From the NCBI RefSeq assembly GCF_020447105.2, contig NZ_CP096184.1:124001-188000 (forward strand): DNA of 64,000 bases, written 5' to 3'. Numbering within the stretch: position 1 is the first letter of the stretch; every line of letters begins with the position of its first letter. The position numbers were made by a program, and so were the translations under genes. Positions 36,795-46,323 of this stretch are shown here, one piece after another. Origin of the DNA: Demequina sp. TMPB413 (GTDB lineage: Bacteria > Actinomycetota > Actinomycetes > Actinomycetales > Demequinaceae). A model generated the notes under the pieces. That model was not told the DNA's origin. It made no database searches and saw nothing but the letters and a program-made list of their open reading frames with translations.

Positions 36795-38684
36795 CTAGTA
36801 CTTGAACTGTCCTACTTGATCGCTGAGGCTGCGCGCGATCCCGTCGAGTTCCTCGGCCGCCGCCCTCAAGTCATCCATCGTGTGAGCCGTGCCGCCAGCC
36901 TCGAGCGCGACCTTGGCGGCCTGCTCGGTGATCCGGTTGGTCGCCTGGACGGTGCCGGTGATGGAGTCGTTGATCGCGACAATGGATCCTCGCTGTTGAG
37001 TCGCGGCGACCGTCACGCTCTCGTGTGCGCGCGCGGCGTCAGACACCGCCGCTTGAGCGCGGCTGAGGGCGTCAAGCACCGTCTCGATATCGTCGTGTTG
37101 CTCGGCGGCAACCCTTCCAATCGCGGCCGATGCCTCGCGCGACTGGCTGGCGAGAGTCTCGACCTCGCCTGCGACCACGGCAAAGCCCTTGCCCGCCTCG
37201 CCTGCCCGCGCGGCCTCGATGGAGGCGTTGAGCGCCAGCAAGCGAGTCTGTGAAGCGATCGCGGTGATGGCCTCGACCGATTGAGCGATGCCCTGGCTTG
37301 AGCGCCCGAGCGAGCCCGCGAGGTCGGCCGCGCGTGCGATCTCTTCAAAGACGTGCTGAGACGACGTGTTGACGAGGTCAATCCCTTGGGCCACCTCGTG
37401 CGTGGCCGAATCGAGGCTTTCTCCCGATGCGGACACTTCTCCCAGCAGTTTCTCGACCCCCACCACTTCCGATTCTGTCTGGCGAGTCAGCTCGAGCGTG
37501 TCCCTGGCGGCGCTGTCGACCACGTTGGTCGTGGCGCTGACCTGTGCAGAAGCCCCTGCGACACGTTCCGTCTGTTCCGCAAGCGTGCGGAAAGCCTGGG
37601 CGAGGTCGATGCGAGCCGTCTCCAACTCGCGCCCGATGCGACCGAACTCGTCGCGGCCGTGAGGAACAGGGGAGGGGGTCAGGTCCCTGGAGGAAAGCCG
37701 GGACATCGCCCTCACGAGTTCGCCGACGTTCTTGCGGGTGAGCAGGAGGACGGCCCCTGCCCAAGCGAGAGCCACCACGAGGCTGACGACGATGAGGGTG
37801 ATGGCGAAGCGGGTTCCCTCGCTCAGGGCGTCAGTGCGCTCGCCAATAATCCGGTCGAGACCGGCGAAGACCGGCGGGACGGCGGTCGAGATTCTGGTCG
37901 CGGCGTTGGTGGGGTCGATCGCCGCTGGGTAGGCCAGGGAGCCGCTCATGTACACAGCGGTGGCCTGGAGGTCGTTTGATACCGATGCGAGGCCAGCCAT
38001 CTCGTCCTCGATGAGGGGGTCTGCGGTGAGCTCGGCTACCTCGGCGCGGTAGTCGGTGATGCGGTGCGCCGAGTCGCCAAGCTGCGCGGCGAGAATGGCG
38101 TACGTACTGGTCTGGGCCGAATCCGTGCCCGTCGGCTCCAGGCTCGCATCGGCGAGAGCGACGAGGGCCTTGGGAATTTCCTCGATCACAATCGCAATGA
38201 CGTAGTGGGAGTCAAGCTCGGAATCGAGGGCGAGATTCGACTCGTCAGCAACCGTCTCAATGAACTTGGCGAGGCGATGAGCGAGCGCGTTGCGCGAGGC
38301 GGGATCTGCGGTGCCACTGGTACCGGTGACGACGGCACCCCAGGCGCTATTCACTCCCAACTCTTGCCGATCTGCCACCGCACGGGAGACGGCGTCGAGG
38401 TCTGGCTCTCCTCCTGCCGTCGTGACCGCAAGGGCCTCGATCGCGGGGGTGAGCACCTCGATTCCTGCGTGCTCAAGGGAGTTGAAATGCTGTTGTTGCT
38501 GAGTGAGGGAAATGTAGAAGAGGCCAGCGACCGCGGTCGGGATGACGAGCAGCACCACCAGCAGGCTCAGTCTCAACCACAGCGCGACGGACGACATGAG
38601 TCGCTCGCCTGCCTTGAGCGGCGATCGCGTTGCCGCCAGTGGGGGCACTTTTCGCGGACGCATGCTACGGCCGACGCGCGTCAT
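36795..38684 (-). CDS. methyl-accepting chemotaxis protein
   Basis: About 629 residues if started at the ATG at 38684; starts at 38726, 38663 and 38597 are equally possible because none has a good ribosome binding site. The order is: basic N-terminus, membrane helix, an extracytoplasmic helical domain of about 270 residues, a second membrane helix, and a HAMP domain ([19 protein letters not shown]). A coiled-coil signalling domain follows, with the hairpin tip segment [20 protein letters not shown]. The ligand is unknown; a helical nitrate/nitrite-sensor-like fold is possible. No other chemotaxis genes lie here. Confidence 0.9.
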   Translation of the reverse strand: MTRVGRSMRPRKVPPLAATRSPLKAGERLMSSVALWLRLSLLVVLLVIPTAVAGLFYISLTQQQQHFNSLEHAGIEVLTPAIEALAVTTAGGEPDLDAVSRAVADRQELGVNSAWGAVVTGTSGTADPASRNALAHRLAKFIETVADESNLALDSELDSHYVIAIVIEEIPKALVALADASLEPTGTDSAQTSTYAILAAQLGDSAHRITDYRAEVAELTADPLIEDEMAGLASVSNDLQATAVYMSGSLAYPAAIDPTNAATRISTAVPPVFAGLDRIIGERTDALSEGTRFAITLIVVSLVVALAWAGAVLLLTRKNVGELVRAMSRLSSRDLTPSPVPHGRDEFGRIGRELETARIDLAQAFRTLAEQTERVAGASAQVSATTNVVDSAARDTLELTRQTESEVVGVEKLLGEVSASGESLDSATHEVAQGIDLVNTSSQHVFEEIARAADLAGSLGRSSQGIAQSVEAITAIASQTRLLALNASIEAARAGEAGKGFAVVAGEVETLASQSREASAAIGRVAAEQHDDIETVLDALSRAQAAVSDAARAHESVTVAATQQRGSIVAINDSITGTVQATNRITEQAAKVALEAGGTAHTMDDLRAAAEELDGIARSLSDQVGQFKY

Positions 38685-38814
38685 CGCAGCGCCGGCGCCG
38701 AAAAACTTCCTCGCGCCGAGTCTCATGGGAGCCCCATCGGCAGCAAGCGCGCAATGTTCAGGTTCCCATGCCCCGGGAAACGTGGCTCCCTTGGTGGCGA
38801 CAGGGCACATCCGA

Positions 38815-38820
38815 TAGAGT
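38815..38820 (+). promoter_or_regulatory. -10 element TAGAGT of glyA-folD
   Basis: TAGAGT ends six bases before the first paired base of the ZTP riboswitch (38826), so transcription would start right at the aptamer. Confidence 0.55.
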
Positions 38821-38926
38821 GGCGGTGTCGCGACTGGCGCACGCGGTTCACCGCGAGGAAGCGACATGGTGGACGGGACGGCACGTGTTCCCTCTGCCGA
38901 CCACGGTCGTTCCGCCTGGGCCACGG
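38821..38926 (+). ncRNA. ZTP riboswitch (pfl motif) controlling glyA-folD
   Basis: The conserved pfl/ZTP elements are present in order. Stem P1 is TGTCGC (38826-38831) with GCGACA (38861-38866). The invariant GACTGGCG follows at 38832-38839. P2 is CGCGG/CCGCG around TTCA, followed by AGGAA. After a variable linker with its own hairpin (38879-38899) comes the hallmark CCGCCTGGGC at 38912-38921. These RNAs sense ZTP/ZMP, a signal of 10-formyl-THF shortage, and turn on one-carbon genes. The downstream genes glyA and folD are typical targets. A TCGGCGC/GCGCCGA hairpin at 38943-38961, just before the ribosome binding site, may be the expression platform. Confidence 0.92.
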
Positions 38927-38980
38927 TCGCCGAACACTCACCTCGGCGCCGCGCGCGCCGACTGACGCGAAGGAACCGCG

Positions 38981-40279
38981 ATGACCGAAGCCGCGACTGA
39001 CTCTGCCACGCAGTCGATCATGAACTCCACACTGTCCGAGCTCGACCCCGACATCGCTCAGGTCCTCGACCGCGAGTTGGGACGCCAGCGCGACTACCTT
39101 GAGATGATCGCTTCGGAGAACTTTGTGCCGCGCGCCGTGCTGCAGGCCCAGGGCTCCGTGCTGACCAATAAGTACGCTGAGGGCTACCCTGGCAGGCGTT
39201 ACTACGGTGGCTGTGAAGAAGTCGATGTCGCTGAGAATATCGCCATTGAGCGCGCCAAGAGCCTCTTTGGGGCCGAGTACGCGAACGTGCAGCCTCACTC
39301 GGGAGCAACGGCGAACGCCGCCGTGCTTCACGCCTTGATCAACCCCGGCCAGAAGATCATGGGCCTGTCCCTCGCGCATGGCGGTCACCTGACCCACGGC
39401 ATGAAGCTCAACTTCTCCGGCAAGTTGTACGAGGTCGCGGCCTACGGGCTCGACGAGCAGTCCCACCGCATCGAGATGGAGCAGGTGCGCGAGCAGGCGC
39501 TCGCAGAGCGGCCCGACGTCATCATCGCCGGTTGGTCCGCGTACCCCCGCCACCTCGACTTTGCCGCCTTCAGGGATATTGCCGACGAGGTGGGCGCCAA
39601 GCTGTGGACGGACATGGCGCACTTCGCTGGACTGGTGGCCGCAGGCCTGCACCCCAGCCCGGTGCCTCACTCTGACGTGGTCTCCACGACCGTTCACAAG
39701 ACGCTTGGCGGTCCGCGTTCGGGACTCATCGTGTCTCGCGACACCGAACTTGCGAAGAAGCTCAACTCCGCCGTGTTCCCCGGTCAGCAGGGCGGTCCGC
39801 TGATGCACGTGATCGCGGCCAAGGCGACCGCGCTCAAGATCGCGGCCGGGGCAGAATTCAAGGAGCGTCAGGAACGTGTGCTCGAGGGTGCCCGCATCCT
39901 CGCCGAGCGTCTCACGGCGCCCGATGCCATCGAAGCCGGCATCAACGTCGTCACCGGCGGCACCGACGTCCACCTGGTGCTCGTGGACTTGCGCAATTCG
40001 CCGATCGACGGCCAGCAGGCTCAGGACCTCCTCCACGAAGTGGGCATTACCGTCAACCGCAACGCCGTGCCGTTCGACCCCCGTCCGCCGATGGTGACCT
40101 CGGGTGTGCGCATTGGCACCCCGGCGCTCGCGACGCGCGGCTTTGGCGCGACGGAGTTCACCGAGGTGGCCGACATCATCGCGACCGCGCTCAAGGGCGA
40201 CGCCGACATTCCCGCACTGCGGGCCCGTGTGGCGAAGCTCGCCGACAGCTTCCCGCTCTACCCGGGACTCGCTCAGTAA
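38981..40279 (+). CDS. glyA: serine hydroxymethyltransferase
   Basis: It makes glycine and 5,10-methylene-THF from serine and THF. The 432-residue protein has [37 protein letters not shown] with Asp211 and His213, and the PLP lysine Lys240 in [18 protein letters not shown] lies upstream of the ATG. The gene is preceded by a ZTP riboswitch and directly followed by folD, so both respond to formyl-folate shortage. Confidence 0.97.
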   Translation: MTEAATDSATQSIMNSTLSELDPDIAQVLDRELGRQRDYLEMIASENFVPRAVLQAQGSVLTNKYAEGYPGRRYYGGCEEVDVAENIAIERAKSLFGAEYANVQPHSGATANAAVLHALINPGQKIMGLSLAHGGHLTHGMKLNFSGKLYEVAAYGLDEQSHRIEMEQVREQALAERPDVIIAGWSAYPRHLDFAAFRDIADEVGAKLWTDMAHFAGLVAAGLHPSPVPHSDVVSTTVHKTLGGPRSGLIVSRDTELAKKLNSAVFPGQQGGPLMHVIAAKATALKIAAGAEFKERQERVLEGARILAERLTAPDAIEAGINVVTGGTDVHLVLVDLRNSPIDGQQAQDLLHEVGITVNRNAVPFDPRPPMVTSGVRIGTPALATRGFGATEFTEVADIIATALKGDADIPALRARVAKLADSFPLYPGLAQ

Positions 40280-41155
40280 ATGGCGGGCATTCTCGACGGC
40301 AAGGCGACCGCCGCGACCATCAAGGCCGAACTGGCCGAGAGGGTCGCGGCACTCGCCGAGCGCGGCATCGTTCCCGGCCTGGGCACCCTGCTCGTGGGAA
40401 GCGACCCGGGCTCCACGTGGTACGTCAATGGCAAACACGCCGATTGTGCTCAGGTGGGCATCACCTCGATCAGGGAGGACCTCCCCGAGACGGCCACGCA
40501 GCAGGACATCGAAGCCGCAGTGCGCCGTCTCAACGACAATCCCGCGTGTACGGGGTTCATCGTCCAACTCCCGCTGCCGGCAGGCATCGACACCAACAAG
40601 GTGCTCGAACTCATCGACCCTGACAAGGACGCTGACGGCTTGCACCCCACCAACCTCGGCCGCTTGGTGCTGAGGGTCGGTGAAGACGTGACAAGCCCCC
40701 TGCCGTGTACGCCAAAGGGAATCATTGAGCTGCTCGAGCGACACGGGGTGTCGCTCGCGGGCAAGCACATCGTGGTGGTCGGCCGCGGCACCACGGTGGG
40801 CCGCAGCATCGGATTGTTGCTCACCCGCAAGGCGGTCAATGCGACGGTCACGTTGTGCCACACCGGCACCGTCGACCTCGCTTCGCACACGCGCCAGGCC
40901 GACGTGATCGTCGCCGCAGCCGGGGTGCCCGGCATCATCGGAGCCGACATGGTCAAGGAGGGCGTCGTGCTGATTGACGTCGGCGTGTCACGGGTGACCG
41001 ACGAGGCGACGGGCAAGTCCGTCGTGGCAGGCGACGTGGCTTCAGGAGCGATTGACAAGGCATCGTGGTACTCGCCAAACCCTGGAGGCGTCGGGCCGAT
41101 GACGCGGGCAATGCTGCTGGACAACGTGGTCGAATCGAGCGAGAGGACCGCGTGA
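40280..41155 (+). CDS. folD: methylene-THF dehydrogenase / methenyl-THF cyclohydrolase
   Basis: FolD converts 5,10-methylene-THF to 10-formyl-THF using NADP. The 291-residue protein has the catalytic Tyr48/Lys52 pair in [45 protein letters not shown] and the NADP-binding [16 protein letters not shown]. Its ATG abuts the glyA stop with no gap, so it depends on glyA translation and on the riboswitch upstream. Confidence 0.97.
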   Translation: MAGILDGKATAATIKAELAERVAALAERGIVPGLGTLLVGSDPGSTWYVNGKHADCAQVGITSIREDLPETATQQDIEAAVRRLNDNPACTGFIVQLPLPAGIDTNKVLELIDPDKDADGLHPTNLGRLVLRVGEDVTSPLPCTPKGIIELLERHGVSLAGKHIVVVGRGTTVGRSIGLLLTRKAVNATVTLCHTGTVDLASHTRQADVIVAAAGVPGIIGADMVKEGVVLIDVGVSRVTDEATGKSVVAGDVASGAIDKASWYSPNPGGVGPMTRAMLLDNVVESSERTA

Positions 41156-41201
41156 CGGCAGCGTGGGTGGGGAGCGCTGCGTCGGCGTTGTCTGGGGAAG
41201 C

Positions 41202-41207
41202 GGCTAG
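41202..41207 (+). promoter_or_regulatory. -10 element TAGCGT of xthA
   Basis: TAGCGT lies 43 bases before the xthA ATG in the 95-base gap after folD. The resulting leader ends in a CGAGGAA ribosome binding site, so xthA can be transcribed apart from glyA-folD. Confidence 0.4.
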
Positions 41208-41250
41208 CGTGGCCTGAGGCCAACCAGAACCCAACGCGAGGAACACACTG

Positions 41251-42060
41251 ATGCGCATCGTCACTGTCAACGTCAACGGGGTGAGGGCTGCCCTCCGCAA
41301 GGGTATGCAGGAGTGGCTCGACGCCGTCGAGGCCGACGTGGTCTGCCTCCAAGAGGTGAGGGCGCCTGACGAGGTGGTGGACGAAGCCTTCGCGGCTGGC
41401 TGGAACGTGGTGCACGATGCTTGCGAGATCAAGGGTCGAGCAGGCGTGGCCATTTTGTCGCGCGAGCCGCTTGGGGACGTGCAGGCCGGGGCCGCGGCAC
41501 TTGGCGAGGCTGCGGCCGTCCCTGCGCATACCGGCCGGTGGATCGAGGCGACGGTGCCCTCCGTTGCAGGACCAGTACGGGTGGTATCCGTCTACGTGCA
41601 TTCAGGCGAGGCGGGCACCCCCAAGATGGACTCCAAGTACGAGTTCTTGGATCTCATGACGGAGCGGATGGCTGCGCTCGCTTCTGCCTACGACCGAGTA
41701 GTGGTCATGGGCGACATCAACACCGCGCATACGGAGCACGACATCAAGAACTGGAAGGGCAACCTGAAGTCCGCAGGGTTCTTGCCTGAAGAGCGCGCCT
41801 ACCTTGACAGGTGGATCGCCGCCGGCTGGGTGGACGTGCACCGCACGCTCGTGGGCGAGAAAGACGGCCCCTACACGTGGTGGTCCATGCGAGGTAAGGC
41901 CTTTGACACCGACACTGGCTGGCGCATTGACTACCAGTACGCGACCCCCTCACTGGCGGCGGTCGCCGCGCACGTGCGCGTAGATCGGGCCGCCGCGTGG
42001 GATGCCCGGTGGTCCGATCACGCACCGCTCGTGGTGGACTACGCCCTCGCTGCTGGGTAG
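41251..42060 (+). CDS. xthA: exodeoxyribonuclease III / AP endonuclease
   Basis: This 269-residue member of the EEP family acts in base-excision repair at abasic sites. It has VTVNVNGVRAAL with the metal-binding Asn, LQEVRAPDE with the catalytic Glu, and VYVHSGEAGTPKM. It also has MGDINTAHTEHDIKN with the catalytic Asp-x-Asn, WWSMRG, WRIDYQY and the final SDHAPLVVDY. All the family catalytic positions are intact. Confidence 0.95.
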   Translation: MRIVTVNVNGVRAALRKGMQEWLDAVEADVVCLQEVRAPDEVVDEAFAAGWNVVHDACEIKGRAGVAILSREPLGDVQAGAAALGEAAAVPAHTGRWIEATVPSVAGPVRVVSVYVHSGEAGTPKMDSKYEFLDLMTERMAALASAYDRVVVMGDINTAHTEHDIKNWKGNLKSAGFLPEERAYLDRWIAAGWVDVHRTLVGEKDGPYTWWSMRGKAFDTDTGWRIDYQYATPSLAAVAAHVRVDRAAAWDARWSDHAPLVVDYALAAG

Positions 42061-42070
42061 TGCCGGCTGC

Positions 42071-43315
42071 CTAGAAGAAGCTGAACGCTGGGCGAGGCAG
42101 TCCCTGCCGAGCGAACGCAGCGTCGATGAACTGCGCTGCCTTGTTCGCTTGGGCTCGGCGCATCAGTGCTACGGCGGATCCGCCGCGGCCGGATCCAGTG
42201 AGTCTGGCCCCCAACGCACCCGCCTTGAAGGCCTCGTCGACCGCGAGGTTGAGTTCTTCGCAACTCACGTCGAAGTCGGTCTCTAGCGAGGCGTGTGAGC
42301 GGAACATTGCCTTGCCTACCGCGACAAAGCGCTCGTGTGCCGGCGCCGTGCCCGTCAACTCGTCCCTGACCACTTCGACGCGCTCATTCTCGGTGAAGAC
42401 GTGTCTTGCCCGACGGCGCAAGAGCTGATCCTCCAAAGCTTCGATCCGGGCCAAGGCGCGTGGCACGCTACGCAGGGCACCGATGCTCTCCACCCCGAGT
42501 GCGGCTGCGGCGCTGGCGATCTGTGCCATCCGTTCCCTCACCATCTCGTTCTGATCGGGGTGTGGCACGCCTACGTCGATGATGAGCAGGCCGAGGCCGT
42601 ACTCGGCGAACGTCAGCGGGCAGGCCGACGCGAACGGAGGTGTGGCGGCGAAGTCGAGGTAGAGGGCCTGGCCTGGGACACCGCGCATGATCGCGTGTTG
42701 AGCGAGACCCGCAGTGGCGCCTCCTGCGATCTCGTTCTCAGCGTCGATGCAGACGTCAGCCAGTTCAACGGCGTCGATGCCCGTCTTGAGGGCGAGACCC
42801 CACACCGCGTTTGCCGCCAGAGCCGTGGCGCCCGTCAACGAACTGGACGCGCTGAGGCCCGCCGAGAGAGGGACACACGAGGCGAACGCCATGTCGATCC
42901 CTGTGCTCGCGTATCCGCGCTCGAGCAGGGCCCACAGCACACCGGCAGGGTAGGCCATCCAGCGATCCTGTCCCACGAGGTTCTGGAGGGAATCAAGGTC
43001 GCCCTCCCAGACGGGGTCGTCGTCGCCGATCGCCTCTGGTCGATCGGTGCTGAACCGCACCACCCTGTCCTCACGACGCACTGCCGCGACGTACGTGCGG
43101 TGGGGGATTGCGGTCGGCAGGGAGACGCCTTGGCTGATGTCGGTGTATTCGCCGACGAGGTTGATGCGGCCGGGCGCCGACCACACGCGACTTGCCTCGG
43201 CGCCAAACACCTGGCGCAACCTTTCCCTCGCCCGTCGCTCACCCTCATCGAGCGACCACGCGTTCATCCACCGCGGTTCGGCGAGATCAGACGAAAGGCC
43301 CATGTGGCCCATCAT
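42071..43315 (-). CDS. galactokinase-like GHMP protein lacking the catalytic aspartate
   Basis: This 414-residue protein has the GHMP kinase layout. Motif 1 is APGRINLVGEYTD (canonical GRVNLIGEHTD, here with Tyr for His), motif 2 is PLSAGLSASSSL, and motif 3 is GARLTGSGRGG. The segment that normally reads GGMDQ before the GHALLLDF strand reads AGLAQ (residues 202-206). A gap-free alignment to that pattern puts Ala205 where the catalytic Asp should be. Arg50 and Glu56 are kept. No galT, galE or transporter is near. It may be a kinase with another substrate or a non-catalytic sensor. The start is uncertain (ATG 43315, 43303 or 43267). Confidence 0.8.
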   Translation of the reverse strand: MMGHMGLSSDLAEPRWMNAWSLDEGERRARERLRQVFGAEASRVWSAPGRINLVGEYTDISQGVSLPTAIPHRTYVAAVRREDRVVRFSTDRPEAIGDDDPVWEGDLDSLQNLVGQDRWMAYPAGVLWALLERGYASTGIDMAFASCVPLSAGLSASSSLTGATALAANAVWGLALKTGIDAVELADVCIDAENEIAGGATAGLAQHAIMRGVPGQALYLDFAATPPFASACPLTFAEYGLGLLIIDVGVPHPDQNEMVRERMAQIASAAAALGVESIGALRSVPRALARIEALEDQLLRRRARHVFTENERVEVVRDELTGTAPAHERFVAVGKAMFRSHASLETDFDVSCEELNLAVDEAFKAGALGARLTGSGRGGSAVALMRRAQANKAAQFIDAAFARQGLPRPAFSFF

Positions 43316-43394
43316 GCCAAAGGCTGACCTGCTCGCGAGCCCCTGAGCGTGCCATGATGAGGGAGGAAACGCAGCCTACTCAAGGAGCAATCTC

Positions 43395-43964
43395 ATGGCC
43401 GCCCGTAAGACGCCCTCCTCCGCCACTCCGGAACCGGAGCCAACGCCTCAGCCAACGCCTCCTCCCGCGCCTCCAGCGCAGCATTCTGAATCGGTACTTG
43501 GGCGCCTGCGAGGCAACCGGATGGGGGCCGTGCTCGGCGGGCTTGTGGTCGCACTAGTTGTCGGCGCATTGCTGTCGGTGCTCGTGCCCGACTCGCAGTT
43601 GCTGCTGGCCCTCGCGCTCCTAGGTCTTGGAGAGGCAGCGGCGGTCGGATACACGGTGCGCTACCTCAGCACGTACAGGGGACTCGCGACGCAAGTGACC
43701 GCCTTCGTGGCGACGGTGATCGGCGTCCACGTGCTCGCCACCACCGGCATCGTCAACCAACAGATCGGCGAGATCGGCGATTTCGCAGGCGTGCTCGGCG
43801 GCGGAATGGGAGGCGGTCTTGGCTGGGACGACGCCCTCATGGGCGCCCTCGCGACTCCGGCGGCCTCGACCGGCGCCGTCGTGTGTGGGCTGATCGCGGC
43901 CATCATCGCTGGGTGGGGTCCGCGCAGTGACGTCGAGATTCACGTCACTGACGGCCCCGCATAG
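43395..43964 (+). CDS. unknown integral membrane protein with proline-rich N-terminus
   Basis: This 189-residue protein starts after CAAGGAG. The first 35 residues are rich in Pro, Glu and Thr. Four hydrophobic segments follow (about 48-66, 70-88, 96-116 and 155-175), with a Gly-rich GVLGGGMGGGLGW stretch between the third and fourth. The tail is short and polar. I recognise no family. It is divergent from the galactokinase-like gene and convergent with mrp. Confidence 0.7.
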   Translation: MAARKTPSSATPEPEPTPQPTPPPAPPAQHSESVLGRLRGNRMGAVLGGLVVALVVGALLSVLVPDSQLLLALALLGLGEAAAVGYTVRYLSTYRGLATQVTAFVATVIGVHVLATTGIVNQQIGEIGDFAGVLGGGMGGGLGWDDALMGALATPAASTGAVVCGLIAAIIAGWGPRSDVEIHVTDGPA

Positions 43965-43976
43965 GCCGCTAGTCGA

Positions 43977-45098
43977 CTAGACGGGCGAGACCCCGAGGGA
44001 GCGTCCGGCCAGTCCGCGCTGGCGTGCGCCGAGGGCGCGAGCCATGTCGCGCAGCGCCACTGCCGAGGCCGATTCTGGGTCGGCGATCACCACGGGGGTG
44101 CCTACGTCGCCGCCCTCGCGTGCGCGCACGTCGAGAGGGATCTGGCCGAGCAGCGGCACCTTCGTGCCAAGGGTCTCGCTCAGGCGGTCCGCCACACGCT
44201 GGCCGCCGCCCTCGCCGAAGAGGTGCAGGCGGCTGCCATCCGGTTGGTCGAGCCATGCCATGTTCTCAATCACGCCCACCACTGACTGGGACGTCTGGGT
44301 GGCGATCGAACCCGCCCGCTCAGCCACGCCTGCGGCAGCAACCTGAGGCGTGGTGACGACTACAAGTTCGGCGTGTGGCAGCAACTGCGCGACGGAGATC
44401 GCGATGTCGCCTGTCCCTGGCGGCAGGTCGAGGAGCAGCACATCGAGGTCGCCCCAGAACACGTCCGCCAAGAACTGCTCGAGAGCGCGGTGCAGCATCG
44501 GGCCGCGCCATACGACGGGCTGGCCCTCGGGAACGAACATCCCGATGCTCACGGCCTTCACCTCATGCGCGATCGGCGGGAGCAGCATGTCATCGAGGCG
44601 GGTTGGCTGAGCGGTGATGCCCAGCATGCCAGGGATGGAGAAGCCAAAGATGTCAGCGTCTAGCACGCCGACCTTCAGGCCATCGGCCGCCATCGCTGCG
44701 GCGAGGTTCGCGGTCACCGTCGACTTGCCCACGCCGCCCTTGCCAGAAGCGATCGCGTAGACCCTCGTCATGTTCCCTGGCTGGGTGAAGGGAATCACGG
44801 GCTCCGGCTTGCCGCCGCGCAAGGCGGACTTGAGACCTTGGCGCTGTTCATCCGTCATCACGCCCAGCTCGACGCGGACGTCGGTGACGCCGTCGACTGA
44901 CATTCCAGCGGCCGTCACGTCGCCGGTGATGCGATCCTGCATCGGACAACCAGCGATCGTCAGGTCGATGCCGATGACGGCGAGACCGTTGTCGGCGACC
45001 TCAATGCTGCGGACCATGCCGATCTCAGTGATCGGCCTCCTGATCTCTGGGTCAATGACCTTGGACAGTGCAGTGCGGAGCGCTTCAACCGTTGGCAT
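43977..45098 (-). CDS. Mrp/ApbC-type P-loop ATPase, Fe-S carrier family
   Basis: This 373-residue protein has an N-terminal MIP18/DUF59 domain (about 1-90, VIDPEIRRPITEIGMV). A ParA/MinD-like ATPase domain follows with the deviant Walker A GKGGVGKST, then DADIFGFSIPGM and LDLPPGTGD. Mrp/NBP35 proteins bind and hand over Fe-S clusters. The CXXC pair found after ENM in many of them is missing here (ENMAWLDQPDGS), as I recall for actinobacterial Mrp. Cluster binding must then use other residues or not occur. TACGAT lies exactly six bases before the ATG. Confidence 0.9.
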   Translation of the reverse strand: MPTVEALRTALSKVIDPEIRRPITEIGMVRSIEVADNGLAVIGIDLTIAGCPMQDRITGDVTAAGMSVDGVTDVRVELGVMTDEQRQGLKSALRGGKPEPVIPFTQPGNMTRVYAIASGKGGVGKSTVTANLAAAMAADGLKVGVLDADIFGFSIPGMLGITAQPTRLDDMLLPPIAHEVKAVSIGMFVPEGQPVVWRGPMLHRALEQFLADVFWGDLDVLLLDLPPGTGDIAISVAQLLPHAELVVVTTPQVAAAGVAERAGSIATQTSQSVVGVIENMAWLDQPDGSRLHLFGEGGGQRVADRLSETLGTKVPLLGQIPLDVRAREGGDVGTPVVIADPESASAVALRDMARALGARQRGLAGRSLGVSPV

Positions 45099-45104
45099 GC
45101 CACC

Positions 45105-45110
45105 ATCGTA
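45105..45110 (-). promoter_or_regulatory. leaderless -10 element TACGAT of mrp
   Basis: On the minus strand TACGAT is followed by six bases (GGTGGC) and the mrp ATG at 45098. No separate ribosome binding site is likely, since the mRNA would start at the ATG. Confidence 0.6.
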
Positions 45111-45184
45111 GGCACCCTTGCGCCGCCTTCAGTTCTTCCGCTACTGTCCGAGCACGCACAGCCGCATCGAGGCGAGGGGGAGTC

Positions 45185-45775
45185 ATGACAGAGTTCACGC
45201 CGGAACAGCACGGATCGACGCCGTATCAGGGGCAGCCGCCCGTTGCGCCTCCTGCTTACCAGGCGCCGACGCCGGCGCCGGCTTTCCAGAGCCAGCCTCC
45301 GCTCATGCCTCCTGTCACCACTCAGTACGCGCCAAGTGCTCCCGGAATCGAAGAGACGGGGGTCGCAGGGTCGTGGCTGCTCGCCACCGGCGCGGCGATA
45401 GCCGTAGGAGCGATTGCAGCCTTTGCCTACGCAGCGATCTCCTTCGCCATTCAACGCGAGTTCCTCATGCTCGTCATCGGCTTCGGCGTGCTGATCGGGC
45501 TGACCGTCGCCTTCGTGGCGAAGCGCACGGGGCCAGTGACAGGCCTTCTTGCTGCGCTCATCACGGCCGTCTCGGTGCTCGCGGCAGACGCCCTCATGGT
45601 CGTCTTCTTCGCTGCGGGCTCGATTGGTACGGGAATGTCGCGACTGGCCGACGTCGACCTCGGTACCGTCATCTCGGCTTACTTCGACGATCCGCTTGGC
45701 TACCTGTGGTTGGGCGTGGCGCTGTTCGCCGCTTTCAGCACGGCGTCAGGCAAGGGCGCCAAGAACGAGTCCTAG
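45185..45775 (+). CDS. proline-rich four-helix membrane protein
   Basis: This 196-residue protein starts at the ATG after GAGGGGGA; the in-frame extension upstream overlaps mrp and is rejected. The first 60 residues are rich in Pro, Gln and Ala with tyrosines, as in many actinobacterial small membrane proteins. Four hydrophobic segments follow (about 62-85, 92-110, 114-136 and 168-186). Its function is unknown. It sits between mrp and the DUF1003/MgtE-like pair, a group that I recall as conserved in Actinobacteria. Confidence 0.75.
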   Translation: MTEFTPEQHGSTPYQGQPPVAPPAYQAPTPAPAFQSQPPLMPPVTTQYAPSAPGIEETGVAGSWLLATGAAIAVGAIAAFAYAAISFAIQREFLMLVIGFGVLIGLTVAFVAKRTGPVTGLLAALITAVSVLAADALMVVFFAAGSIGTGMSRLADVDLGTVISAYFDDPLGYLWLGVALFAAFSTASGKGAKNES

Positions 45776-45795
45776 CGGCCCGCTAGGGCGCCTGG

Positions 45796-46323
45796 TTACC
45801 CGGCGCCTGCCGAGTCGTCGCGGTCCCGCTCCCTTTCGTCCTGGCGCAGCTCTTCAAGGAGCGATCTCAGTTCCGACCGCACGAAGTCGCGTGTCGCGGT
45901 CTCGTTGAGAGCCTGACGAAGCGCGGCCACCTCTCTCGCGAGATACGCCGTGTCTTCAAGGGAGCGCTCCGCGCGTTGGCGGTCCTGTTCGGCGCTCACC
46001 CTGTCGCGGTCGTCTTGGCGGTTCTGCGCGAGCAGAATCAGCGGCGCAGCGTAGGAAGCCTGGAGCGACAGCACCAACGTGAGGGCGGTGAAGTACAGCG
46101 CAGGGGAGTCGAAGCGCCACCCCCGCTCGGCCGTGAAGGGGAGCACGTTCCACGTCAACCATGCCGCCACGAAGATCGTGAGATACACGAGGAACCGCGG
46201 CGTCCCGATGAAGCGAGCGATGCCCTCTGACACGCGTCCAAAGCGGTCCGAGTTGCGCGACGACGCGGGTCGTGAGCCAAAGAGCCGACGCTCGCCCTTG
46301 GGGCGGTCAAGACGTTCAGCCAC
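45796..46323 (-). CDS. DUF1003 family membrane protein
   Basis: This 175-residue protein begins at a GTG that overlaps the stop of the MgtE-like gene by 8 bases, with AAGGGGG upstream. It has two membrane segments typical of DUF1003 (RFLVYLTIFVAAWLTWNVLPF, cited in part, and LYFTALTLVLSLQASYAAPL), followed by ILLAQNRQDDRDR. A C-terminal coiled-coil-like tail rich in Glu and Arg ends the protein. The biochemical function of the family is unknown. Co-transcription with the MgtE-N/CBS gene suggests a shared role. Confidence 0.85.
   Translation of the reverse strand: MAERLDRPKGERRLFGSRPASSRNSDRFGRVSEGIARFIGTPRFLVYLTIFVAAWLTWNVLPFTAERGWRFDSPALYFTALTLVLSLQASYAAPLILLAQNRQDDRDRVSAEQDRQRAERSLEDTAYLAREVAALRQALNETATRDFVRSELRSLLEELRQDERERDRDDSAGAG

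Noticed and set aside
38723-40888. A 721-codon open frame on the minus strand across glyA and folD
   Set aside because: It is antisense to two fully conserved genes and to the riboswitch, and its sequence is the Arg/His/Gly-rich type produced by opposite-strand frames in high-GC DNA.
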